Below, in pieces: positions 1 through 8,149 of a stretch of DNA of 64,000 bases. How positions within the stretch are numbered: position 1 is the first letter of the stretch; each line of letters opens with the position of its first letter. The position numbers were made by a program, and so were the translations under genes. Source of the DNA: Arthrobacter sp. Leaf137 (GTDB lineage: Bacteria; Actinomycetota; Actinomycetes; Actinomycetales; Micrococcaceae); the NCBI RefSeq assembly GCF_001423525.1, contig NZ_LMOI01000020.1, positions 960-64,959 on the forward strand, read 5' to 3'. The notes under the pieces were generated by a model. The model was not told where the DNA came from. It did no database searches and saw only the letters and a program-made list of their open reading frames with translations.

Positions 1-2
1 GC

Positions 3-104
3 AAAAAAGGCCGCGACATCCCCGCCGAACTCGCCCACATCGCCGACGGCATCCAGGACTCCGGCACCACCCGCCAGGAAGCCAGCACCCTCCTGGCCGG
101 ATAG
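3..104 (+). CDS. C-terminal end of an unidentified protein
   Basis: An open frame enters from the left edge and stops at a TAG at 102-104, giving 33 residues that end in EASTLLAG. The stretch is hydrophilic and probably helical, with codon use typical of the genes nearby. I do not recognise the family from this tail alone, and the start lies outside the window. The next gene begins about 130 bases downstream on the same strand. Confidence 0.45.
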   Translation, partial: KKGRDIPAELAHIADGIQDSGTTRQEASTLLAG

Positions 105-232
105 ATCCGGCCAGGAAAGTCCGGGCAACATCCGGCGCCGTGCAGGTACCGGCCGGATTCACCACTGGCGGCCGGCCTGATGCTGATTGGGGGGCATCAG
201 GCCAGCCGCCGTCCGGGCTTAAACTGGGGCTT

Positions 233-1519
233 ATGCCCGCCCCCAAAGCCTTGCGCCCCTTTATCCACCGCGAGTACCGGGTCCTGATTGCAGCGCTGGC
301 CATCTCCATTTTCGGTTCCGGTATGTGGGCCGTAGCCATGGTCTACCAGGTGATCCACCTTGGCGGCGGTCCCCTGGAACTTTCGCTGGTGGCCGCCGCC
401 GGAAGCGTGGGACTGGTGGCCTTCGTCCTGGCCGGCGGGATCGCGGCGGACAGGGTCCCGCAGCGGCGCCTGATCATCGCCGTGGAGGGCGCCAACCTGG
501 CAGTCATCGCCGCGATCAGCGGCCTGGCAATGGCCGGCTGGCTGCAACTGTGGCATGTGGCGGCGGGGGCTTTCGTGCTGGGTGTTGGCGCGGCCTTCTT
601 CTTCCCTGCCTACTCCGCGATCCTGCCGCGCATCCTTCCGGCTGAGGACCTGCTGGCCGCCAACGGCATGGAGGGGACCATGCGCCCCGTCCTGCAGCAG
701 GCGGCGGGACCCGCGGTGGCCGGCATCCTGGTGGCAGCCCTCTCGCCGTCGCTTGCGGTGACCGGGGTGGCCGCGTGCCACCTTCTGGCCTTCATTGTCC
801 TGAACTTCCTGGGCCAGCATGCCCTGGCCACACCGCCCGCTGAGGCCGGCCACGAGGATGGACAGCTGAAATCGTCCTTCATGCAGGACCTGCGCGAAGG
901 CGTCAGCTACACCATCAGGACCCCATGGCTGCTCTGGACGCTGATCTGGGCCTGCATTTCCGTGCTGTTCCTGATCGGCCCCATCGAGGTCCTGCTGCCA
1001 TTCCTGGTGCGGGACCAGTTGGGCGGGGATTCGAGCATGTTCGGTTTCCTGCTGGCGGTCATGGGGGTGGGGGCAGCCCTGGGCTCCCTGGTGACGGCGT
1101 CACTCCGCCTGCCCCGCCGCTACCTGACGGTGATGATGGTGTCCTGGGGCGTGGGCAGCCTGCCGATTGCCGCCGTCGGCCTCATGGACAACTTCTGGCT
1201 GATCGCCGCAGCTCTGTTCATCTGGGGCGCCACCGGGAGCGTGGGCATGGTCATCTGGGGCACGCTGCTCCAGCGCCGCGTCCCGCCACACCTGCTGGGC
1301 CGCATCTCCAGCCTCGACTTTTTCGTATCCCTGGCGCTGATGCCGGTGTCCATGGCGCTGGCCGGGCCAGCGGCTGAGGTGCTGCCCATCTGGCTGATTT
1401 TCCTGGTGGCGGGCGTGGTCTGCCCCATCATGGCCGTCATCGCGTCCGCCGCCGCCGGGATGCCCCGCGACGAACTGGCCCACCCGCTGGACGCGGCACC
1501 CGAAGCCGCCTTGTCCTGA
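233..1519 (+). CDS. MFS transporter, exporter type
   Basis: A 428-residue membrane protein with about twelve hydrophobic segments and the MFS loop between TM2 and TM3 (GGIAADRVPQRR). The overall look is that of the MFS_3/EntS-like group of drug or siderophore exporters, acting in the cytoplasmic membrane. I chose the ATG at 233 (MPAPKALRPF) because it sits just before the first membrane helix; an upstream GTG at 140 would add a 31-residue Gly/Pro-rich leader with no family counterpart. The gene converges on the GH65 gene with only 12 bases between stops. The substrate cannot be read from sequence. A link to the siderophore operon 19 kb away would be speculation. Confidence 0.85.
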   Translation: MPAPKALRPFIHREYRVLIAALAISIFGSGMWAVAMVYQVIHLGGGPLELSLVAAAGSVGLVAFVLAGGIAADRVPQRRLIIAVEGANLAVIAAISGLAMAGWLQLWHVAAGAFVLGVGAAFFFPAYSAILPRILPAEDLLAANGMEGTMRPVLQQAAGPAVAGILVAALSPSLAVTGVAACHLLAFIVLNFLGQHALATPPAEAGHEDGQLKSSFMQDLREGVSYTIRTPWLLWTLIWACISVLFLIGPIEVLLPFLVRDQLGGDSSMFGFLLAVMGVGAALGSLVTASLRLPRRYLTVMMVSWGVGSLPIAAVGLMDNFWLIAAALFIWGATGSVGMVIWGTLLQRRVPPHLLGRISSLDFFVSLALMPVSMALAGPAAEVLPIWLIFLVAGVVCPIMAVIASAAAGMPRDELAHPLDAAPEAALS

Positions 1520-1531
1520 CTTAGCGGCACA

Positions 1532-3877
1532 TCAACTGTTGGCGAGGACCACCGGGATGCTCGCCGTCGGCAGTCCGCTGGGGAAGGCTGTGGGTTCCGG
1601 TTCCGCGACGGGCTCCAGCTCCACGCTGACGGGATCGGGGCCCACGGCCAGTACCTGGCCCCGCACGTCGACGTCCAGCGGGTCCCCTTCCTGGACGGTG
1701 AGGGTGATGGCGCCGGAGGAGAGCCGGACCAGCAGCAGCCGGCCGCTGATCTTGAGGTGGAAAGTCAGCCCGTCCCATTCCTCCGGGAGGCGCGGATCGA
1801 AGTACGGCACCGGGCCCTGGTCGCGCAGGCCCGCAAAACCGCACACCAGGGAGCTCCACACCCCGCCAGTGGAGGCAATGTGCACGCCGTCAATGGTGTT
1901 GCCGTGGGTGTCGTCCAGGTCGATGAACACCGCGTTGGTGAAGTGCTTCAGGGCCTCCCCGGAGTACCCCACTTCGGCAGCCATGATGCCCTGCACGCAT
2001 GCAGACAGGGTGGAGTCGCCCGTAGTGATGGGGTCGTAGAAATCGAAGGCCCGCTGTTTCTCACCTGCAGTGAAATCCTGCCATTGCAGGAACATGGCGA
2101 GGACGGTGTCAGCCTGCTTGAGCACCTGATGGCGGTAGATCACCAGCGGGTGGAAATGCAGCAGGAGCGGATACTTGGACCGCGGCGTGGTCCAGTCCCA
2201 TGGCTCCAGGGTCATGAAGTCGTTGTCCTGGGAGTGGACCTGCATGCGGCTGTCGAACGGCAGGTGCATCAGGTTGGCTGCCGCCGCCCACAGCTGCCGT
2301 TCCTCCTGGGCGACGCCCGGGTGGTCCAGCGCTGCGGCAGCCCGCAGGTTAAACCGGGCCATGACGTTGGTGTAGAGGTTGTCATTTACCACGGCGGTGT
2401 ACTCGTCCGGGCCCGTGACACCGTGAATGTGGAACAGGCCGTCCTTGCCGAAGAAGCCCAGCGAGATCCACATGCGGGCGGTCTCCATCAGCAGCTCAGC
2501 TCCCATGCCCTCCCGGAACGCGGAATCGCCGGTGGCCCACAGGTAACGGTTGGTGGCGAACGCTATGGCGGCCGCGATGTGGAACTGAGCGGTGCCCGCG
2601 GCGTAGTAGGCGCTGGCTTCAAGGCCGTTAATGGTCCGCCACGGGAACAGGGCGCCGTCCACGCTGAGTTCCTTGGCACGGACCTTGGCCTCGGGCAGCA
2701 TGGCATGGCGGAACTCCAGGACCTGCCGGGCGCCGTCCGGGTTCGTATACGTCAGGTACGGCAGCAGGTACACCTCCTGGTCCCAGAAATAGTGGCCCTC
2801 GTAGCCGGATCCGGTGACGCCCTTGGCCGGGATGCCCGCCACGTTGGCACGCGCCGTGGCCTGGGCCAGCTGGAACAGGTTCCAGCGGATGGCCTGCTGC
2901 AGCTCCGGCTCGCCGCCGTCCACCACGATGTCCGAGGTCGCCCAATAGCCCCGGTAGTGCGCCTCGCTTTCGGCGAAGACGTCCGCGACGGGGCGCAGGC
3001 CCGCTTCGGCCAAGGCGGCGGCGTCGACGCCGTCGTCCTGCACGGTCCGGCCGGCGGCGTAGCTGACGCTTTTCTCCAGCCGGAAGGGTTCGCCGGCGCT
3101 GACGGCCAGAACGTAGCGGACGCTGCTGTCATCCTGGTCCACCAGGGTTTCGAAAGGCTGGTGGCCGGCGGAGGTCCAGTGGTCCACGGCCAGTCCTACA
3201 CGCTGCTTGGATTCTGCGGCTTCCCAGGAGAGCCGCAGTGATCCGTCGCCGCCATCCAGCCGCAGCGGCAGCAGGACCCGTCCGGCGTGGCGGCCGGCGC
3301 GGCGCGGATCGTGGGCGGAGTGGTCCTCTACCGGCTGGTCCTGCCGGTTGAGCACCGACGAGGTGACGTCGAGCGAAATATCGCGGTCCGCCGAAACTTC
3401 GAGGGAAAGGCCCAGGCTGCCCCGGGATTCGTACCCCACCGCACGGCGTTCGGTGGTGGTGACCACGGATCCGGACCGGCACTGCCACGTGATGCGGCAC
3501 TCGTAGATACCGGTGGAGAAGTCAACGCTCCGCCGGTAGTCCAGTACCTCCGATTCGGCAAGGCCCAGGGACTCCCCGTCCACTACCACGGTGAAGTTGT
3601 TGGCGTCCGGGATGTACAGGATGCGCTGGCCGGTCCGCGCGAATCCGAAGGCGTTCTCCGCGTGCTTAATGTCCCAGGTTTCGTGCAGCCCGTTGATGAA
3701 GCTGCCGGGAAGTTCGGCATCCCCCGCTGCCCAATGGGCGCCACGGACTCCGAGGTGGCCGTTGCCCAGGGAAAAGAGCGTTTCAAGCGTCCCTGCGTTT
3801 CCAGGCTCGTGGCAGGTTTCCACCAGTTGCCAGGGAGTGTTGGGGAACCGTTCGCGGTCCGCAGAGATGAGAGCCAT
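1532..3877 (-). CDS. Glycoside hydrolase family 65 disaccharide phosphorylase
   Basis: 781 residues, the usual size for maltose, trehalose or kojibiose phosphorylases of GH65. These cleave an alpha-glucoside with inorganic phosphate to give beta-glucose 1-phosphate plus glucose. The N-terminal beta-sandwich is followed by the (alpha/alpha)6 barrel carrying the family motif GYEGHYFWDQE (about 359-369) and the general-acid region GVTGPDEYT, with the catalytic Glu at about 492. The ATG at 3877 is preceded by AAAGGA nine bases upstream and fits the family N-terminus; an ATG seven codons upstream lacks that spacing. There is no signal peptide, so it acts in the cytoplasm. It lies 128 bases downstream of the HAD phosphomutase gene in the same direction, a pairing that turns beta-glucose 1-phosphate into glucose 6-phosphate. 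The exact disaccharide is not determinable by eye. Confidence 0.9.
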   Translation of the reverse strand: MALISADRERFPNTPWQLVETCHEPGNAGTLETLFSLGNGHLGVRGAHWAAGDAELPGSFINGLHETWDIKHAENAFGFARTGQRILYIPDANNFTVVVDGESLGLAESEVLDYRRSVDFSTGIYECRITWQCRSGSVVTTTERRAVGYESRGSLGLSLEVSADRDISLDVTSSVLNRQDQPVEDHSAHDPRRAGRHAGRVLLPLRLDGGDGSLRLSWEAAESKQRVGLAVDHWTSAGHQPFETLVDQDDSSVRYVLAVSAGEPFRLEKSVSYAAGRTVQDDGVDAAALAEAGLRPVADVFAESEAHYRGYWATSDIVVDGGEPELQQAIRWNLFQLAQATARANVAGIPAKGVTGSGYEGHYFWDQEVYLLPYLTYTNPDGARQVLEFRHAMLPEAKVRAKELSVDGALFPWRTINGLEASAYYAAGTAQFHIAAAIAFATNRYLWATGDSAFREGMGAELLMETARMWISLGFFGKDGLFHIHGVTGPDEYTAVVNDNLYTNVMARFNLRAAAALDHPGVAQEERQLWAAAANLMHLPFDSRMQVHSQDNDFMTLEPWDWTTPRSKYPLLLHFHPLVIYRHQVLKQADTVLAMFLQWQDFTAGEKQRAFDFYDPITTGDSTLSACVQGIMAAEVGYSGEALKHFTNAVFIDLDDTHGNTIDGVHIASTGGVWSSLVCGFAGLRDQGPVPYFDPRLPEEWDGLTFHLKISGRLLLVRLSSGAITLTVQEGDPLDVDVRGQVLAVGPDPVSVELEPVAEPEPTAFPSGLPTASIPVVLANS

Positions 3878-4005
3878 GGTGTTGGGTCCTTTAGGCATGC
3901 TGTGCACCGGCGCAGGTCCGGCATAGGGGATTCGAAGAGAAAGCTTGCCCGGATGGGTGCTGCCCGGGGGTGGCAGCGGGTCTCCGGTGTGGAACGGGGC
4001 TCCCG

Positions 4006-4743
4006 TCAGGGCAGGAGCTCTCCAAGGTCGTTGACCACCAGGGTTGCCCCGGCTTCGAGGAGGGTTTGGCGCCCGGCACCGCGGTCCACGCCGATGACGG
4101 AATGGAACGATCCCGCCTGGCCGGCCTGGACTCCGGAGACAGCGTCCTCCACCACTACGCATTCCTCGCTGGGCAGTTCCAGCAGCCGGGCCGCGTAGGC
4201 GTACGTCGCCGGGCTGGGTTTGCCGGGAATTCCTTCGCGGGCGGCCACCACACCGTCCACCACAACGGGGAAATGGTGGCTGAGGCCTGCGGCGGCCAGG
4301 ACCGCGGGGGCGTTGCGGGAGGATGAGACGACGGCGACCTTCAGTCCGCGGGCCAGCGCGGCTTCGAGGAAACGCACCGAGCCTTCGAACGGCGCGACGC
4401 CGGTGCTGACGATGTCGTTGAAGATCCGGTTCTTGCGGTTCCCGAGGCCCTGGACGGTCATGTTGGCGGGATCGTCATCCAGCGGTCCTTCGGGAAGCTC
4501 GATGCTGCGTGAGGCGAGGAAGTCCCGTACGCCGTCGAAGCGCGGCTTTCCGTCGATGTGGTCGAAGTAGTCGCTTTCGCGGTAGCCCTGCACCTCGGGG
4601 TGCCCGGCAAGGAAGCCTTCGAAGAGTTCCTTCCATGCCTGCTCGTGCACGGTGGCCGTGGGGGTCAGCACACCGTCAAGGTCGAACAGGATGGCGGATG
4701 CGCCTGTCCAGGCGGCGGTGTCAGCTGCAGTTCGTTGTGTCAT
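4006..4743 (-). CDS. HAD-superfamily beta-phosphoglucomutase-like protein
   Basis: A 245-residue HAD protein. Motif I is DLDGVLTPT with the nucleophile Asp21 and acid/base Asp23; motif II is VVSSSRN; the C-terminal acidic motif is VVEDAVSGVQAG. This layout fits beta-phosphoglucomutases, which convert beta-glucose 1-phosphate to glucose 6-phosphate, and the GH65 phosphorylase encoded next would supply the substrate. The ATG at 4743 (MTQRTAADTA) is preceded by a GAGAGG-type ribosome site. It is the first gene of the two-gene operon, read from the LacI-type promoter/operator at about 4880-4908. A simple sugar-phosphate phosphatase is the alternative, but the neighbour argues for the mutase. Confidence 0.87.
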   Translation of the reverse strand: MTQRTAADTAAWTGASAILFDLDGVLTPTATVHEQAWKELFEGFLAGHPEVQGYRESDYFDHIDGKPRFDGVRDFLASRSIELPEGPLDDDPANMTVQGLGNRKNRIFNDIVSTGVAPFEGSVRFLEAALARGLKVAVVSSSRNAPAVLAAAGLSHHFPVVVDGVVAAREGIPGKPSPATYAYAARLLELPSEECVVVEDAVSGVQAGQAGSFHSVIGVDRGAGRQTLLEAGATLVVNDLGELLP

Positions 4744-4878
4744 CGGCAGTGCGGTGTCCTCTCGGTTTACGGACTGCCGGTCCCGTCCGGACAGCCTGAA
4801 GGAGGTGCTGCTGCGCCACATGCACACAGCATCGCCTCCTTGTTCCGCCCACTGCAGGACCGATCATGGCCGTAGACG

Positions 4879-4908
4879 AGTGTAAGCGCTTACAAATTTG
4901 ACTTGCAA
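4879..4908 (-). promoter_or_regulatory. Promoter with LacI-type operator for the GH65 operon
   Basis: Reading leftward, TTGCAA (4903-4908) and TACACT (4879-4884) form -35 and -10 hexamers 18 bases apart. Between them lies the perfect 14-base palindrome TGTAAGCGCTTACA (4881-4894) with the central CG typical of LacI-family operators. Binding there would block RNA polymerase. No LacI gene is adjacent, so the repressor must be encoded elsewhere. The palindrome is seen directly; the regulator is inferred. Confidence 0.75.
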
Positions 4909-4942
4909 ATGTTTTATCGCCGTTACCTTGACCGCCTGCGGG

Positions 4943-5560
4943 TCATTTCAGCACGTAATGCCGAAGGAACGCGCCAACGTCTGCCATCTCGGCTTTCGAC
5001 ATGGCGTGCCCCATTCCGGGATACGTCCGGGCAGTCAGCAGCGTGTGCGCCTCAAGCCATTCACCCGTGTAGGCGGTGGCATCCTCGTTGATCACCAGGT
5101 CCGCCTTGTCGCGCCCCCAGAAGAACGGCGGCCTGGTATCGAACTCATCGGTGAGGGCCAGGAGGTCGTTGTCCAGCACAAATCCGGAAAGGCCAACGAC
5201 GGCGGCGTAGTCGCGGGGGTGGAGGCGCAGGAGGGTGCTGGCCATGGCCATGCCCTGTGAGTAGCCCATCAGGCTCACACTGGTGTGCCGGCCGCGGACG
5301 GAGTTGATCCAGCCATGCACGGTGCCGGTGACCGAGATGACGTCGGCAAAGTCGTTGGTGAGGAAATAGTCCAGGAGGAACCAGCCATAGTGGTCTCCGA
5401 TGGGCATCGGCGCCCGGAGGGCGGCGAAGGTGAACTCCGGAGGGAGGTACTCGAACAGCCGGACCATGCGGGATTCATCCGTGCCATAGCCGTGCATCAT
5501 CACCAGCAGGGGCGTCCCGGCGCGCTGGTCCTCAGGCTTGGACCACACAACTGTTTCCAT
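4943..5560 (-). CDS. Alpha/beta-hydrolase, phospholipase/carboxylesterase type
   Basis: 205 residues of the Abhydrolase_2 family of small serine esterases. The oxyanion-side motif LLVMMHGYGTDES lies at about 19-30. The nucleophile elbow GYSQG has Ser101, and His185 lies in PGMGHAMS. The acid is probably one of the Asp residues at 151-154. No signal peptide is visible, so it is cytoplasmic. It reads leftward toward the HAD gene, with the LacI-type promoter region between, so it is probably its own transcription unit. The substrate is unknown; members act on short-chain esters or lysophospholipids. Confidence 0.85.
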   Translation of the reverse strand: METVVWSKPEDQRAGTPLLVMMHGYGTDESRMVRLFEYLPPEFTFAALRAPMPIGDHYGWFLLDYFLTNDFADVISVTGTVHGWINSVRGRHTSVSLMGYSQGMAMASTLLRLHPRDYAAVVGLSGFVLDNDLLALTDEFDTRPPFFWGRDKADLVINEDATAYTGEWLEAHTLLTARTYPGMGHAMSKAEMADVGAFLRHYVLK

Positions 5561-5833
5561 CGGACCAGACTAGCGAGGCAACGCGGCGCCCACGCCACGA
5601 CGGCGATAAACCCAGGCGCCCCGGCAATCACACCAGTCACGCAGAATTTTCCCGGCAACGACTCGGCATCATTCATTGAATCGACTGTGGGTGCACTGTA
5701 GCGTGACGCCTACTATCAGCATACTGACCAGTGACTTTACAGAGCAGTGTCAAAAGCAGGGCAGCGACCTACCCGCAATACCGTGCACCGCCCCACAGGA
5801 GCCGCAACCCGCGGCCAGCAGAAGGAGCAAGTC

Positions 5834-6091
5834 ATGAGAATCGGCTCGTCAATCTTCCTTATCGCCCTCGGCGCCATCCTGGCCTGGGCAGTGGCCCCGG
5901 GACTCATTCCCTTCGTGGATCAGGCCCTGGTTGGTTACATCCTGATCGCCGTGGGCGTCATCGGCCTGATCGCATCCCTGGTCCTGGCCTCACCCGGCCG
6001 GACGCGGCGGGTCAGCGAGACCCGGTCGGTCGTGGACCCGAACACGGGCGAGCGGATCACCCGGAACGAAAGCCGCGACGGAACCATCTAG
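5834..6091 (+). CDS. DUF6458-type small membrane protein
   Basis: 85 residues with two hydrophobic helices (about 5-24 and 32-50), then a hydrophilic tail containing SVVDPNTGERI. This fits the small DUF6458 family of actinobacterial membrane proteins, which has no known function. The ATG at 5834 has GAAGGAG seven bases upstream; an in-frame start at 5747 would add a basic leader with no family support. The gene is divergent from the esterase and is followed by a strong hairpin terminator at 6141-6174. Confidence 0.75.
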   Translation: MRIGSSIFLIALGAILAWAVAPGLIPFVDQALVGYILIAVGVIGLIASLVLASPGRTRRVSETRSVVDPNTGERITRNESRDGTI

Positions 6092-6140
6092 GCAGGCCGC
6101 CCGCGGGTCATCCAGGACCACCAAAGACCATGAACCCGGG

Positions 6141-6174
6141 AAGCCGGGCCGGACCACAGCGTCCGGCCCGGCTT
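6141..6174 (+). terminator. Rho-independent terminator after the DUF6458 gene
   Basis: A perfect 14-base-pair stem (6141-6154 with 6161-6174, arm AAGCCGGGCCGGAC) closes a six-base loop and ends in a short T run. It lies 50 bases after the stop codon and separates this gene from the fructose operon. Confidence 0.8.
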
Positions 6175-6223
6175 TCGCGTCCCCGGGCCTCAACCAGCCG
6201 AGGAGAACCCAAATATTGTTTCG

Positions 6224-6263
6224 TGTTGGTTTCCATTGACAAACCAACATAAGCAAAGATAAA
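6224..6263 (+). promoter_or_regulatory. Fructose operon promoter with inverted-repeat operator
   Basis: The repeat TGTTGGTTT (6224-6232) and AAACCAACA (6241-6249) is a perfect 9-base inverted repeat with an 8-base spacer. It brackets the -35 hexamer TTGACA (6236-6241), and a -10-like GATAAA lies at 6258-6263. The surrounding 60 bases are AT-rich against a GC-rich background. The DeoR-family protein encoded 90 bases downstream is the likely ligand. The repeat is seen; the regulator is inferred. Confidence 0.7.
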
Positions 6264-6351
6264 GTCAAGTAACTCAACATCATGTGATGCCAGTCACGCC
6301 AAACAGGGCGCCGGCCACTACAGCACCAGCAAGCTACGCAACGGAGGGTAC

Positions 6352-7158
6352 GTGTTCGCCGAGGAACGCCAGCAAAAGATTGCCGAGCTTGTTGCCGGCA
6401 GCGGCCGGGTCAGCGTGACCCTGCTGGCTGAGCGCTTCCGCATCACCACCGAAACCGTCCGCCGGGACCTCGCCACCCTCGAGAACGCCGGCACCGTACG
6501 CCGCGTGCACGGCGGTGCGGTGGCGGCAGACCGCTTCAGCACCACCGAGGAAAGCGTCACCGAACGCGCCATCCGCCGGACGGACCAGAAGAGCCGCATC
6601 GCCGAGGCCGCACTCGCGCTCATCCCCCGCAACTCCCCCGGCAGCGTCCTGATCGACGGCGGAACCACCACCGAAGTCCTGGCCGACATGCTGGCCCGTC
6701 GCACCGCCGTCGAACTTTCCGAATCCGGCGCCACCGGCACCGAGCTGGTGGCCATCACCCACGCCGTTCCCATTGCCGGCAAGCTCTCCAGCGTCCCCGG
6801 CATCGCCCTGCACATCCTGGGCGGCAGGGTCCGCGGCATCACCCAGGTGGCCGTCGGCCAGGCAACGGTGGACGCCGCCGCACGGATTCGCCCCGATATC
6901 GCCTTCGTGGGGACCAACGGCATCCACCCCACCTTTGGACTCAGCACTCCCGATCCTGAAGAAGCCGCCGTGAAGGCTGCCTTCGTCCACTCGGCACGCC
7001 GCATCGTGGTGCTGGCCGATTCCTCCAAGCTGGACGCGGAAACGCTGGTCCAGTTCGCCTCCCTGAAAGACCTGGACACCTTGATTACAGACAGCGAACC
7101 CAGCCCCGAACTCGCCGCAGCCCTGGAAGCGGCCGATGTAGACGTGGTGATCGCATGA
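6352..7158 (+). CDS. DeoR/GlpR-family regulator of the fructose operon
   Basis: 268 residues. The N-terminal winged helix (about 1-57) has the DeoR signature, with ITTETVRRDLATLENAG as recognition helix and wing entry. The C-terminal DeoRC sugar-phosphate sensor contains LIDGGTTTEVLA and the conserved NGIH, at about residue 185. The GTG start at 6352 follows GGAGGG by four bases. It is first in an operon with the 1-phosphofructokinase gene, overlapping it by four bases. By family precedent it represses the operon until fructose 1-phosphate or a related ester binds. The operator candidate is at 6224-6249. Confidence 0.9.
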   Translation: MFAEERQQKIAELVAGSGRVSVTLLAERFRITTETVRRDLATLENAGTVRRVHGGAVAADRFSTTEESVTERAIRRTDQKSRIAEAALALIPRNSPGSVLIDGGTTTEVLADMLARRTAVELSESGATGTELVAITHAVPIAGKLSSVPGIALHILGGRVRGITQVAVGQATVDAAARIRPDIAFVGTNGIHPTFGLSTPDPEEAAVKAAFVHSARRIVVLADSSKLDAETLVQFASLKDLDTLITDSEPSPELAAALEAADVDVVIA

Positions 7159-8147
7159 TCGTCACGTTCACGGCCAACCCCAGCCTGGACCGCACCGTCG
7201 CCCTGCCCGGACCGCTGGAACGCGGCGAAGTACAGCGCGCTGTGTCCGTCACCCAGGAATCCGGCGGCAAGGGCGTCAACGTGTCCCGGGCGCTGGTGGC
7301 CTCCGGCCTCGAATCCCTGGCCGTCCTGCCGGGCGCGGACAGCGATCCTGTGCTGGCCGGCCTGCGCGCCGGCGCCGTGCCCTTCGTGTCGCTGCCCATC
7401 GGCGAACCGCTGCGCACCAACGTGGCCCTCACCGAACCCGGCGGGGTCACCACCAAGATCAACGAACCCGGGCCTGTCCTCGATGACAACCAGCAGGAGG
7501 CGCTGCTGAAGCTGCTGCTCGAAAGTTCCCGGGGTGCCGGCTGGGTGGTCCTGGCAGGTTCACTGCCGCCGGGCTTCCCGACAGATTTTTACGCGACGGC
7601 GGCCCGCCGCCTGCGTTCAGCTGCCGACGGCGGGTCCCCGGGACGTACGCCACTGATCGCCGTCGACTCGTCCGGCCAGCCACTCGCCGCCGCCCTGACC
7701 GGCGGCGCGGAGGGCATGCCGGATCTTTTGAAGCCCAACGCCGAGGAACTGGCGGAACTGGCTGCTGCAGCCGGGTTCGCCACGGCCGCCGCGGACGAAC
7801 TGGAAGCGGACCCGGCGGCTGCCGCCGAGGCCGCGTCCGCCGTCGTGCGTTCCGGTGTGGGTGCTGTGCTGGCAACTCTCGGTTCCAAGGGAGCTGTCCT
7901 CGTAACGGCCGACGGCGCGTGGCTGGCCACGCATCCGCCGGTCGCCGCAGTGAGCACGGTGGGTGCGGGAGATTCCGCACTGGCCGGCTACCTGCTCGCC
8001 CACGGCCGGGGCGCCGCCCCTGCCGACTGCCTGCGTCAGGCGGTGGCCCATGGAGCCGCCGCCGCCTCCCTGCCCGGTTCAACGGTTCCGGCAGTGCACC
8101 AAACCACCCCGGAAGCCGTAACCATCACGGCCCTTCGAAAGGATTGA
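7155..8147 (+). CDS. fruK: 1-phosphofructokinase
   Basis: 330 residues of the PfkB/ribokinase family. Signature 1 is GGKGVNVSRAL (about 36-46); signature 2 is AVSTVGAGDSALAGYL with the catalytic Asp273. The enzyme uses ATP to convert fructose 1-phosphate, made by the downstream PTS permease, to fructose 1,6-bisphosphate. Its ATG overlaps the regulator's TGA as ATGA, indicating coupled translation, and the PTS gene follows after two bases. The combination with EIIABC-Fru makes 1-phosphofructokinase much more likely than tagatose 6-phosphate kinase. Confidence 0.92.
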   Translation: MIVTFTANPSLDRTVALPGPLERGEVQRAVSVTQESGGKGVNVSRALVASGLESLAVLPGADSDPVLAGLRAGAVPFVSLPIGEPLRTNVALTEPGGVTTKINEPGPVLDDNQQEALLKLLLESSRGAGWVVLAGSLPPGFPTDFYATAARRLRSAADGGSPGRTPLIAVDSSGQPLAAALTGGAEGMPDLLKPNAEELAELAAAAGFATAAADELEADPAAAAEAASAVVRSGVGAVLATLGSKGAVLVTADGAWLATHPPVAAVSTVGAGDSALAGYLLAHGRGAAPADCLRQAVAHGAAAASLPGSTVPAVHQTTPEAVTITALRKD

Positions 8148-8149
8148 CA

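Noticed and set aside
1757..3241. 494-codon open frame on the plus strand inside the GH65 gene
   Set aside because: Antisense shadow of a gene with clear family motifs; the translation has no fold-like pattern and no ribosome site.
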